Shown: in pieces, positions 44,415-52,010 of the stretch
Layout of the letters: each line of letters starts with the position of its first letter
Numbering within the stretch: position 1 is the first letter of the stretch
NCBI GenBank assembly: GCA_913061265.1
Contig: CAJXVS010000007.1
Coordinates: 288,160-352,159 of the forward strand
Length of the DNA: 64,000 bases
Origin: an uncultured Halobacteriovorax sp.
GTDB taxonomy: Bacteria > Bdellovibrionota > Bacteriovoracia > Bacteriovoracales > Bacteriovoracaceae
Direction of reading: 5' to 3'
The notes under the pieces: model-generated
What the model was told of the DNA's origin: nothing
Seen by the model: the letters and a program-made list of their open reading frames with translations, nothing else
Database searches by the model: none
Program-made: the position numbers and the translations under genes

Positions 44415-44432
44415 CTTACTCTGACTAACATT
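44410..44432 (+). repeat. 23-bp direct repeat, copy 1
   Basis: TCTAACTTACTCTGACTAAC plus ATT, matching copy 2 at 44958-44980 at 21 of 23 positions. It lies about 120-145 bp before a sigma-54-like promoter, the usual place of an enhancer-binding site, and contains two CTAAC half-sites 13 bp apart. Confidence 0.6.
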
Positions 44433-44444
44433 TGTGGTCAGAGT
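44418..44444 (+). terminator. Hairpin after the FliG-like gene
   Basis: 8-bp perfect stem ACTCTGAC/GTCAGAGT with an 11-nt loop just past the stop at 44414, overlapping repeat copy 1. There is no T tract, so it may be a weak terminator or mRNA end. Confidence 0.4.
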
Positions 44445-44552
44445 GCCTCTAATAAAATAAATCTTAATTAGTAGGTGCACTTTATCAGTGGCCTTTTCCC
44501 ACTAGTACGATTCACCACATTGCATAAGTTCCTAATTCTTTATAAACCAAAG

Positions 44553-44570
44553 TTGGCACGGTTCTCGCAA
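44553..44570 (+). promoter_or_regulatory. Sigma-54-like (-24/-12) promoter
   Basis: TTGGCACG, 4 bp, TCGCAA: GG and GC are 10 bp apart and the -24 half is a full TGGCACG consensus; the -12 half has TCGCA instead of TTGCA. It precedes a hairpin-rich leader and the 52-residue gene at 44727. The same sequence variant recurs at 45070. Confidence 0.65.
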
Positions 44571-44587
44571 CATGAATAAGTAACAAA

Positions 44588-44687
44588 GTTCACAGGAAGT
44601 GAACATGTTGACGGACATATGCGGGGGCGCAAATTCCAAGGATGGATAAAAAACTCCCCCTCAATAAAATTTTTTCTAGGATGGAAA
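44588..44687 (+). promoter_or_regulatory. Leader with GGA-loop hairpins
   Basis: Hairpin 1 is perfect: GTTCAC/GTGAAC around AGGAA (44588-44604). A second, weak, 3-bp stem (44635-44646) encloses AAGGAT. A third, TTTC/GAAA (44673-44687), holds TAGGATG. GGA exposed in a loop is the CsrA/RsmA recognition signature. The transcript could be a CsrA target or sponge. Confidence 0.45.
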
Positions 44688-44726
44688 GAATAAGCAAACG
44701 GAAGAGCGTAACAGAAAAGGAGTCGT

Positions 44727-44885
44727 ATGAAATTTACAGAGTCTAATTGGAACAAGTGGTTGTCGAAAGTTGAAAACGCTTGGTTCTATTTACGGAATCC
44801 TAGTTTGCTAATGATGACCTTTGAACGGGTCGAAGTTAAGGTTAATAATGTGGAAGACACTTATGACTATGACTTAGAAGCTTAA
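44727..44885 (+). CDS. 52-residue protein of unknown function
   Basis: Begins MKFTESNWNKWLSKVENAWF and ends YDLEA; three Trp in the first 19 residues and an acidic tail (VEDTYDYDLEA). AAAGGAG six bases before the ATG is a good ribosome binding site, and the unit has a sigma-54-like promoter upstream and a strong terminator 26 bp downstream. Those flanking signals are the reason to call it. No family is recognised; a regulatory RNA that happens to include this frame is the alternative. Confidence 0.6.
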   Translation: MKFTESNWNKWLSKVENAWFYLRNPSLLMMTFERVEVKVNNVEDTYDYDLEA

Positions 44886-44911
44886 GAAAAAAACAAATTC
44901 TCACTATAACC

Positions 44912-44940
44912 AAAGGCCCTCTCTATAGAGGGCCTTTTTT
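44912..44940 (+). terminator. Intrinsic terminator
   Basis: 11-bp stem AAAGGCCCTCT/AGAGGGCCTTT with a 4-nt loop and a TTTTTT run. Confidence 0.92.
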
Positions 44941-44957
44941 GTTTTAAGGCCTATCGA

Positions 44958-44980
44958 TCTAACTTACTCTGTCTAACAAT
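44958..44980 (+). repeat. 23-bp direct repeat, copy 2
   Basis: TCTAACTTACTCTGTCTAAC plus AAT; 21 of 23 identical to copy 1 (44410-44432). It is about 90-110 bp before the second sigma-54-like promoter. Confidence 0.6.
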
Positions 44981-45069
44981 GTGCACCATCTTTGACACCC
45001 CAAAATGCTACTGGGCCTAAAAAGCAGGGGTTTTCATAGGCTAAGTGCCTAATTTCTTAAATGCCAACT

Positions 45070-45087
45070 CTGGCACGATGTTCGCAA
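45070..45087 (+). promoter_or_regulatory. Sigma-54-like (-24/-12) promoter
   Basis: CTGGCACG, 4 bp, TCGCAA: the same spacing and the same TCGCAA variant as at 44553. It lies about 90 bp before the DksA/TraR-like start codon. Confidence 0.65.
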
Positions 45088-45103
45088 TAAGGTAAAACAG
45101 TTA

Positions 45104-45150
45104 CCCCAGTAAGGGGTTGTACGTAGGAAACTTACGCCAAAGGAATTGGC
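45104..45150 (+). promoter_or_regulatory. Leader with hairpins, two with GGA loops
   Basis: CCCC/GGGG around AGTAA (45104-45116); CGTA/TACG with loop GGAAACT (45122-45136); GCCAA/TTGGC with loop AGGAA (45136-45150). The last is a perfect 5-bp stem with GGA in the loop, 22 bp before the ATG at 45173. Confidence 0.45.
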
Positions 45151-45172
45151 ACCATTATACGGAGATAATATT

Positions 45173-45673
45173 ATGGAAAATCAAACACTAGATCACTTCA
45201 CAAAACTTTTTAACGAACTTAAAAACAGCCAAGTTATGCGCGAAGATCTTTTAGAATTAGAGCTTCAGAAACTTGAAGGCGGAGACGATGTCGATATCGC
45301 CACTAATAATAGAGACCGAGATCTTCTTCTTAAATTAAAAGGAAGACAAAACTTCTTTCTAAAGAAAGTAGATGGCGCTCTTGAAAGAATTAACAAGGGA
45401 AGCTTTGGAGAATGTTTTGATTGTGAAGAAGAGATCGCACTTGAAAGACTATATGCAAGACCAACCGCCACTCATTGTATCGCTTGTAAAGAAGCGCAAG
45501 AGAGAGGGGAGAGTCATCTTCTTTATGAAAAGAAATCTCATACAAGAGGACAAGGAATTGATAATAGCGGAATCAAAGAAATACCCATTGAGAACAATGA
45601 AATCAATGGTGAAAAGGTTCTTAAGTTTAACCGTGAAAAGATCAATCTAGGAATTCAAAATCAGATAAGTTAA
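45173..45673 (+). CDS. DksA/TraR-family C4 zinc-finger protein
   Basis: 166 residues. A coiled N-terminal helical region (about 5-70, including MREDLLELELQKLEGGDD and RDRDLLLKLKGRQNFFLKKVDGALERI) leads to GSFGECFDCEEEIALERLYARPTATHCIACKEAQE, the C4 finger of DksA/TraR. DksA-type proteins bind the RNA polymerase secondary channel and modulate transcription with ppGpp. The Asp/Ala pair of E. coli DksA is not clearly conserved in the N-terminal tip. ATG 45173 is chosen for the GGAGA upstream. Confidence 0.88.
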   Translation: MENQTLDHFTKLFNELKNSQVMREDLLELELQKLEGGDDVDIATNNRDRDLLLKLKGRQNFFLKKVDGALERINKGSFGECFDCEEEIALERLYARPTATHCIACKEAQERGESHLLYEKKSHTRGQGIDNSGIKEIPIENNEINGEKVLKFNREKINLGIQNQIS

Positions 45674-45698
45674 GAAACTCAACCAGTATTATAAGGTT

Positions 45699-45734
45699 AA
45701 GAAGGGGCTCGATCGGGCCCCTTCTTGTTTTTTT
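45699..45734 (+). terminator. Intrinsic terminator
   Basis: 10-bp stem AAGAAGGGGC/GCCCCTTCTT, 8-nt loop, followed by GTTTTTTT; ends the DksA/TraR-like unit. Confidence 0.93.
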
Positions 45735-45872
45735 AGTAGCTCTCCAACATCTATTCTAAAAAGCTATCCCCTCTGTAAAATTTACGAAGCCCTTGTACAA
45801 AATCCATTCATGATATAGGTTTTTACTTCACTGACCGAAAGACAAACACAATAAATTGAAAGGAGAAGTTGA

Positions 45873-46505
45873 ATGAGGGTACTTGGGCTACTAGCTTTAT
45901 TTATATTAACTTTAAATACTGCTAGTGCAGAGAAACTAACTTACGATCAAGTTAATAAGATCGCCTATAGTGCTGTTAAAAATTACTTCTCCTATATCGA
46001 TACAATTGAAGTCTCAGATATAAAACATTTTTGTCCTAAGTATAATGAGCTAAGCTCTTACGAAAAACAGGTCTTTTTTGGCCATCTCTTAACCAATATT
46101 TCTTTTTACGAATCAAGTTTTATTAAAACAACTTCATTTAATGAAAATAGCGGAGTTCAAAGTAAGGGTCTTATTGGTCTCTCTTTTAAGGCAACTCAGT
46201 ATAAGATCTATCAGAAAAATGGTTGTTATATAATTAAAACGAAAGAAGATATTATGGATCCGGCTAAAAGCATGAGGTGTGCTCTTGCTATAATCGAAAC
46301 TTGGATGAGAAAGGATAAAGTAATCTCTGGAGAGTATAAGAAAATAAACGGAAAGAAGTCCTACACCGGAGCGGCTAGGTATTGGTCGACTTTAAGAAAG
46401 CCTTATAAAGTTATACTGAGAAATTATAATAATAGAGAAGTGACCGTTGGAAAACGTGCTCTTGTTATCTCTAAGATTAGCGAGAACTATAAGACCTGCT
46501 TTTAA
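45873..46505 (+). CDS. Secreted lysozyme-like (SLT-type) protein
   Basis: 210 residues with a signal peptide (about 1-19, LNTASA). The mature part follows a transglycosylase/lysozyme plan: NISFYESSF with a candidate catalytic Glu, then SKGLIGLSFKATQYKIY, a Cys in GCYIIKTKEDIMDPAKSMRCALAII, and GAARYWSTLRK. Similar proteins in this lineage are assigned to the SLT fold. It would cut peptidoglycan glycan strands in the envelope or in prey walls, the latter being inference. An AAAGGAG binding site precedes the start. Confidence 0.65.
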   Translation: MRVLGLLALFILTLNTASAEKLTYDQVNKIAYSAVKNYFSYIDTIEVSDIKHFCPKYNELSSYEKQVFFGHLLTNISFYESSFIKTTSFNENSGVQSKGLIGLSFKATQYKIYQKNGCYIIKTKEDIMDPAKSMRCALAIIETWMRKDKVISGEYKKINGKKSYTGAARYWSTLRKPYKVILRNYNNREVTVGKRALVISKISENYKTCF

Positions 46506-46507
46506 AC

Positions 46508-46531
46508 AGTGACTAACTTAAGTTAGTCACT
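46508..46531. terminator. 24-bp perfect palindrome at convergent gene ends
   Basis: AGTGACTAACTT directly followed by its exact complement. It overlaps the mreB stop codon (46513) and lies 3 bp past the lysozyme-like stop, so it can form a 12-bp stem in either transcript. No T tract on either side. Confidence 0.5.
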
Positions 46532-47550
46532 TGCTTGAGAAGGCTTATTGATTCCAAAGCTTTTCCGCAACCTCTTACAACACTTGTTAACGGATCTTCT
46601 GCTAGAGATACAGGTAAGCCCGTTTTTTCTCTAATCAAGACATCAAGATTGGCAAGCAATGAGCCGCCACCAGTTAGGATGATGCCTGAATCTACAATAT
46701 CTGCGGCAAGTTCTGGAGGCGTTTTTTCAAGAGATACCTTAATGGCCTCAATAACTTCTGCAATAGGATCTGAAAGAGCGTCTCTGATTTCATCTGACGT
46801 GATCTCAATTACTTTTGGGGCGCCTGCAATCAGGTCGCGTCCCTTAACTTCATAACTTTTAACTTCTGAATCAAAAGGGTAGGCGTTTCCGATACTAATC
46901 TTAATCGCCTCTGCTGTTCTCTCTCCAATAAGAAGAGAGTACTTCTTTTTGATATACGAAGTAATCGCTTCGTCGAACTTATCTCCTGCAACTCTTACTG
47001 ACTTTGAAAAGACGATTCCGCCAAGAGAGATGACAGCTACTTCTGTTGTTCCACCACCTATATCAACAATCATATTTCCTGTCGGCTCAGTGATGGGAAG
47101 TCCTGCTCCTATGGCCGCGGCCATGGGCTCTTCAATAAGATAAACTTCTCTAGCTCCAGCTTGTTCAGCTGATTCTTTAACAGCTCTTTTTTCAACTTGA
47201 GAGATTCCATAAGGAATACAAATAACAATCCTAGGTTTGATTAATCTTGATCCCGATACTGATTTTTGAATAAAGTAGCGCAGCATGGCCTGAGTGATCT
47301 CAAAGTCAGCGATGACTCCGTCTTTCATGGGCCTGATGGCCTGAATAGATCCAGGAGTTCGGCCGATCATATCTTTGGCCTCTTTACCTACTGCTAGAAC
47401 TTTATTCACCCCTCGATGATCTTGTTGAACCGCAACAACTGAGGGCTCGTTAACAATGATGCCTCTATTCTTGGCGAACACAAGAGTATTGGCCGTTCCT
47501 AAGTCTATAGCTAAGTCATTTGAGAAGTGATCGAGTATATTTTTAAACAT
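46513..47550 (-). CDS. mreB: Rod-shape protein MreB
   Basis: 345 residues, actin fold: [12 protein letters not shown] (phosphate 1), [18 protein letters not shown] (phosphate 2) and [13 protein letters not shown] (adenosine motif). It polymerises under the inner membrane and guides lateral wall synthesis. No mreC or mreD follows, so the gene stands alone, unlike the usual mreBCD operon. Confidence 0.95.
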   Translation of the reverse strand: MFKNILDHFSNDLAIDLGTANTLVFAKNRGIIVNEPSVVAVQQDHRGVNKVLAVGKEAKDMIGRTPGSIQAIRPMKDGVIADFEITQAMLRYFIQKSVSGSRLIKPRIVICIPYGISQVEKRAVKESAEQAGAREVYLIEEPMAAAIGAGLPITEPTGNMIVDIGGGTTEVAVISLGGIVFSKSVRVAGDKFDEAITSYIKKKYSLLIGERTAEAIKISIGNAYPFDSEVKSYEVKGRDLIAGAPKVIEITSDEIRDALSDPIAEVIEAIKVSLEKTPPELAADIVDSGIILTGGGSLLANLDVLIREKTGLPVSLAEDPLTSVVRGCGKALESISLLKQVTNLS

Positions 47551-47782
47551 TAAGATTCCTTAACTAAGCTCTTTTTAGGAGCATAAAAGTCGTTTTGATT
47601 GCAGTTTACTATAGCAGCTTTGATTGATCTTTAGCTCGTATAAAAAGCCCTTACAGACGAGATTGGCCAATAAATGGGCTCCAAACGGCTAATTGCCCCT
47701 AGTTTGAGGCAGCATGAGCTTAGCTAAAGGCTCAAAATGACCCGTTTCTTTGCGCAAATATGGCCCTAGTCTATACTTGGAT

Positions 47783-48601
47783 ATGACAAAGTTTCTTATC
47801 GCTCTTTTTCTTCTCATCTCTTTCGCTGCCTTTGGTGAAGAGATCTGTTTCAAAAGCCTCTACATGCTGGACCTCATGAAAAAGATGGAAAAGAATCTAG
47901 CGAAAGGGCAGTGCATTGATTTAAAAAAGCATTATCTAAATTCCAGAACCTTTGCATTCCTAGATAAAGATAAATCAGTAAACCCCCTCTCAACATGTAT
48001 GCCAGCAGAAAAAGCTATTCAGTTCTGTAAGGACAATACTGACGTGGAGATCTGTGACTCTATGGATAGCTTAATTGGAAAGCATAAAAGCTTATCGCCG
48101 AAAACTAAATATAAAGACAGCTTCGAATATTCAAATAAGAGAAGGATAATCAGCTCAGTTTCAAATCCCGATTTTGGGTTACCTAAGAGTTATGAATATT
48201 ACCTAAATATCTTAGAAGCAGAATCAAAAAGTAGTGATTGTTTATTAGATAAAGAGTTTGAGGTGGCCGTAAAATATACGGCAGTTCTTACAGAAAAAAT
48301 ATTAGGGGATAATGGAATAAGCTCAAAAGCTTCTGACTTGCTTGAAAGTTCTTACGATATTGCTGAAGGGGAGACATGGGATGAAGAAGTCTTAACTGAT
48401 CTTCAAGCGGACTGCGAGCTAGAGGCGCTTGAAGCAGTGACCTATCTCCATAAGCATTATACAAGCTCCATTAAGCAGAGCTGTCTCTCTGAGCTTTCTC
48501 AAAAAGGCCTGTCTATCTATGATAAAAAAGAGATCTACTGTGGAGGGAAGACACCTCTTGCGTGTACTCTTTCTAAAAGAGCGCCTTCATCGGTGGAATA
48601 A
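47783..48601 (+). CDS. Secreted Cys-rich protein of unknown function
   Basis: 272 residues, signal peptide about 1-17 (LISFAAFG), with about twelve Cys (CFKS, CIDL, STCMP, QFCKD, EICDS, SDCLL, ADCEL, QSCLS, EIYCGG, LACTL), probably disulfide-bonded outside the cytoplasm. No family recognised. ATG 47783 has no ribosome binding site; a TATACT hexamer 5 bp upstream raises the possibility of a leaderless mRNA. Confidence 0.6.
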   Translation: MTKFLIALFLLISFAAFGEEICFKSLYMLDLMKKMEKNLAKGQCIDLKKHYLNSRTFAFLDKDKSVNPLSTCMPAEKAIQFCKDNTDVEICDSMDSLIGKHKSLSPKTKYKDSFEYSNKRRIISSVSNPDFGLPKSYEYYLNILEAESKSSDCLLDKEFEVAVKYTAVLTEKILGDNGISSKASDLLESSYDIAEGETWDEEVLTDLQADCELEALEAVTYLHKHYTSSIKQSCLSELSQKGLSIYDKKEIYCGGKTPLACTLSKRAPSSVE

Positions 48602-48605
48602 AAAA

Positions 48606-48624
48606 AGGCCCTAATCAAGGGCCT
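48606..48624 (-). terminator. Intrinsic terminator of the large subtilase
   Basis: 7-bp stem AGGCCCT/AGGGCCT with a 5-nt loop; on the minus strand followed by TTTTTTT (complement of the A run at 48600-48606). Confidence 0.85.
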
Positions 48625-48629
48625 GGTTA

Positions 48630-51600
48630 TCACTCATCATTATCATCAGGCTCTTTCTTATAACCCTTATCTTCATCGTCAGGTTCTTTCTTAAAGTTCA
48701 TATTTGATCCAAATACTAGCTCAGGAAGCTCTGATTGAGCGTCTAATCTTGTATGGGTCTTAGTGGCCCTGTTCATAGGGTAGAGGATTAAAAGGGCCTC
48801 TTCGCCTTCGCCTTTTGTTAGGGAGACAGTCTTTGATTTCCCAGCCGCAACTTCAACAACCTCTGGCATATCTAAGAAACTCATAGCATCCGTTGTAGGG
48901 TTGATCTTCTTCCACTTAGTCATCTCACCTAAGAAGTCATCAGCTTCAATGGCCGCTGAGTCTTCGTTGAGGATGGCAAGCTTGATTGAGAGCTCTCCGT
49001 GAACTGTCTTCTTAAGCATTGATAGAGGAGCTTCAACAACTGAGATGGTTGAATGCTCGTAGGCCATCATTTGAGAACCAGTAACAATCGCTGTTACATA
49101 GTCTTCTTGAGGAAGCTCTTCAGAAGCTCCAAGAGCTCTTGCGTATTCAACTTCGTAAGCTTTTCTCATCTCTCTTACTTTAGTGGCGTCTAAAAGAACT
49201 GAGTTGAATTCAAGTCCTGTAAGGCCAGGTAGGTTTTGAGTCATAAGACCGGCCAGTTCTTGATCGGCCACTCCGTCATTATCTCCATCTAATAAAATAG
49301 TTACTTCACAGCCTTGCCAAGTAGAGATGGCATTGTAGAGCTTCACTCCTACTTGAAAGAATTTCTCGCCGTCTCTTTCAATTACGCGGTAACCAGCAGA
49401 TTGAAGGTCGCAGCCTTTAGTTCTTGTTGAGTTTCCTGTTCCGCGAGTTACTTTTCTTTTATCTACTCCTAGAAGGTTAAATAAAAGAGCGTGTCCCATA
49501 TTTTGTCCACTATTGTTGACCATAACATCAACGGCAGAACCGGCCATGTCTTCAGCGTCAGTGGCTAAGATCGCTACACTAGTGTTTAGTTTTGAAACTC
49601 TGTTAACAACAGCTAGCATAGGAATTCTTGCTACTTCAACTTCACCATTTTTAAGAAGAAGTCTTCCGTCCATTTCAATTGAAGCGGCGTTATTATCTGG
49701 CTTTGAGATTGTAATACTAAGAGTGATTTCCTTCTCTTCGCCAGTTTTTAAAACCAGTTCTTCATCTGTTTTGATGGAAAGCTCTTTAGAGACTTCAAAG
49801 CTTGGAGTTAGTTTAAGATCTTCAGTTGAGATATTCTTAACCATGATCTTTTTTCTGATAACTTTTCTAGTGCTTAAGTTAATCTCACCTAAAGATAGAG
49901 TTGATGGAGTCATGATAACTTTTGCAGCTGCTGCCATGTCGACTTGAATTCTACCAGAGCCTTGAAGGGCGATAGGGTAGATCTTGCCTTTGGCATCAGT
50001 CATCGTTTTTGCAGTAGCTATAACAACAGATTTTAATTCAAGTGGTGTTAACTTTGGAAACTTCTCAGTCATAAGCGCTAAGACTCCAGCCATATGTGGA
50101 GTGGCCATAGAAGTTCCGCTCATCTGAACGCCTTCAGTTCCGCCGCCCATACTGGCTGAGATGATATTATACCCAGGAGCCGCAATTTCTGGCTTCAGGT
50201 GACTATCATTCATTCTAGGTCCACGAGAGGAAAAGCTTGTTAGAGTATCTACAATCTCTGGAGTTTCAATCTTATCTTCAACTTGGAAATCAACGAGGGC
50301 GTCCCCTAATTTCATCTGCTCTTTAAGTTTATCTCCAAGAGCCTTTGTAATCATAACGGCAGGAAGATCAATCTTTCCTTCTCCGCCCATTTGAAAAGCG
50401 TCACCGTCAACATTGTTAGCTAGAACTACACCGATAGCTCCAGCATCAAAGGCACGCTTTAACTTATCAACAAAAGAAACTTCCCCTCTATCAATAAAGG
50501 CTACGTTTCCTTTAAGGGCTGCTTTTAATTCATCACTTAAATCAGTGGCGGCCGTTCCTGTAAGGACAAGCTTCCCATTTATATCACCTGCTTCAGAAAT
50601 AGGTGTTGAGATACTTCCTTCAACTACTTGAAAGAGAAGCTTCTCATTCTCAAGAGTTTTAAAAGCGACAGCATCAAATTTATAATTATGATCCATATTA
50701 TCAATTGAAGCGGCGATTGAGATCGCCTCATCAGTTGTTGAAGGAGATCCTACGATATAAGAATTATGACCTTCGTTTCCAGCGGCGATAACAGTTGTTA
50801 CTCCACCTTTAACTAAGTTCTTAATCGCTTCTTTATAAAGAAGATGCTCTTTTCCGTATGATCCACCTAAAGATAGGTTGATAACATCAAGTTGATCTTC
50901 AGTATCTAGATCACCATTTGGATCGATAGCATACTCAAGACCTGCGATGATAACACCGTCACCAACAGAACCGTTAGCTCCGAAGACCTTGATGGCGTGA
51001 AGGAGAGCTTCTGGAGCTACACCTGAATAAGTATTGATTCCATCCCCAAGTCCAGCGATTGAACCGGCCACGTGAGTTCCGTGTCCACCTTCATCAATAG
51101 GGTTCTTATCTGGTTTTGGGATTCTTTGCGAAAACTCTGGAGAGCTGGCGTTATAAGTAGTTCCTACAAGGTCAATTCCGCCTACGACTTTCGCGTTTGG
51201 AAAATGAGTTGTCTCTAAGTTTGGGTCCATTCCTTCGAATACGGCTGGGTCACCGGTTCCACCAAGCATTGAGTGAGTAAAATCGATCCCTGAATCAAGG
51301 ACGCCAACTTTAATCCCAGCGCCTTTTATCCCTAGTTCGTGAACCTTAGTAGCACCAATATAAGAAACAGAATTGATATTTAAGATATCTGCTTTTAAGT
51401 TATTCTTAAAAGTACTTAAGCTCTTAACAGTAGAAGCTCTTTTAAACTGAGCTTCGTTTTCCATATAAGCAATACCATTTAAGGCGATGATCTTATCTTT
51501 TAATTCAATAGGAGCTACAAAGGCGATTCCGTTTAAAACAAAACGATACTGATGAATCACAGTTATCTTTGTTGATAGATCAGTCATCTGCTTGATAACG

Positions 51601-51836
51601 GCTTCTTGCTCAGCAAGTAGTGCGGCCTTTGCGTTCTCATCAATGATTGTTCTTCCATCAACTCGGCTTGAGCTCTCTAAAAGAGCAGGACTTTGTAGTC
51701 TTACAAGAGCGATGAATTGAGTCGTATTTTGTGGACGGTTAGATAAAATCTTTCCATCTTTGATTTCGCCTTTCGTATTGTTTTTACTAATACAAGAGAC
51801 ACTTAAAACTAGAGTTAGTAAGAAGATTAACTTCAT
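48630..51836 (-). CDS. Large subtilisin-like (S8) protease, Vpr-type
   Basis: 1068 residues with a lipoprotein-like signal (LVLSVSC, Cys15). An I9-type propeptide (about 35-130) is followed by the S8 domain with Asp181 (VGVLDSGID), His252 (GGHGTHVAGS) and Ser576 (SGTSMATPHMAG). A PA domain (about 405-520, VAFIDRGEVSFVDKLKRAFDAGAIGVVL) is inserted between His and Ser, as in Vpr and C5a peptidases. A beta-rich C-terminal region (600-1040) ends in an acidic repeat, KKEPDDEDKGYKKEPDDNDE. It would degrade proteins outside the cell or at its surface. Own terminator follows. Confidence 0.88.
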   Translation of the reverse strand: MKLIFLLTLVLSVSCISKNNTKGEIKDGKILSNRPQNTTQFIALVRLQSPALLESSSRVDGRTIIDENAKAALLAEQEAVIKQMTDLSTKITVIHQYRFVLNGIAFVAPIELKDKIIALNGIAYMENEAQFKRASTVKSLSTFKNNLKADILNINSVSYIGATKVHELGIKGAGIKVGVLDSGIDFTHSMLGGTGDPAVFEGMDPNLETTHFPNAKVVGGIDLVGTTYNASSPEFSQRIPKPDKNPIDEGGHGTHVAGSIAGLGDGINTYSGVAPEALLHAIKVFGANGSVGDGVIIAGLEYAIDPNGDLDTEDQLDVINLSLGGSYGKEHLLYKEAIKNLVKGGVTTVIAAGNEGHNSYIVGSPSTTDEAISIAASIDNMDHNYKFDAVAFKTLENEKLLFQVVEGSISTPISEAGDINGKLVLTGTAATDLSDELKAALKGNVAFIDRGEVSFVDKLKRAFDAGAIGVVLANNVDGDAFQMGGEGKIDLPAVMITKALGDKLKEQMKLGDALVDFQVEDKIETPEIVDTLTSFSSRGPRMNDSHLKPEIAAPGYNIISASMGGGTEGVQMSGTSMATPHMAGVLALMTEKFPKLTPLELKSVVIATAKTMTDAKGKIYPIALQGSGRIQVDMAAAAKVIMTPSTLSLGEINLSTRKVIRKKIMVKNISTEDLKLTPSFEVSKELSIKTDEELVLKTGEEKEITLSITISKPDNNAASIEMDGRLLLKNGEVEVARIPMLAVVNRVSKLNTSVAILATDAEDMAGSAVDVMVNNSGQNMGHALLFNLLGVDKRKVTRGTGNSTRTKGCDLQSAGYRVIERDGEKFFQVGVKLYNAISTWQGCEVTILLDGDNDGVADQELAGLMTQNLPGLTGLEFNSVLLDATKVREMRKAYEVEYARALGASEELPQEDYVTAIVTGSQMMAYEHSTISVVEAPLSMLKKTVHGELSIKLAILNEDSAAIEADDFLGEMTKWKKINPTTDAMSFLDMPEVVEVAAGKSKTVSLTKGEGEEALLILYPMNRATKTHTRLDAQSELPELVFGSNMNFKKEPDDEDKGYKKEPDDNDE

Positions 51837-51981
51837 GAATTCCCCCCGGAACCTTTATTTTGGTGTGGTGCATTTCAGCAACGAGGGAGTTTCTCTAAAA
51901 AGAGACCGATTGGAAAATAAAAAACGCCTATAGAGGTAATAAGTATAAGTTATGTCTGTAAGTAGGGGAAAGTAAAAAGAA

Positions 51982-52003
51982 GAGGGGCGTTACCACCCCC
52001 CTC
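51982..52003 (-). terminator. Hairpin terminator of htpG
   Basis: 6-bp GC stem GAGGGG/CCCCTC with a 10-nt loop, just past the htpG stop; minus strand continues TTCTTTTTAC. Confidence 0.7.
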
Positions 52004-52010
52004 ATGAGGC

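Noticed and set aside
44540..44755. Minus-strand frame over the GGA-leader region
   Set aside because: It is antisense to the promoter, leader and 52-residue gene; no start signal or protein-like features.
46535..47143. Plus-strand frames inside mreB
   Set aside because: Antisense shadows of a well conserved gene, low-complexity Ser/Pro-rich products.
49513..50631. Plus-strand frames inside the large subtilase
   Set aside because: Antisense shadows; Ser/Thr-rich hydrophobic products without start signals.
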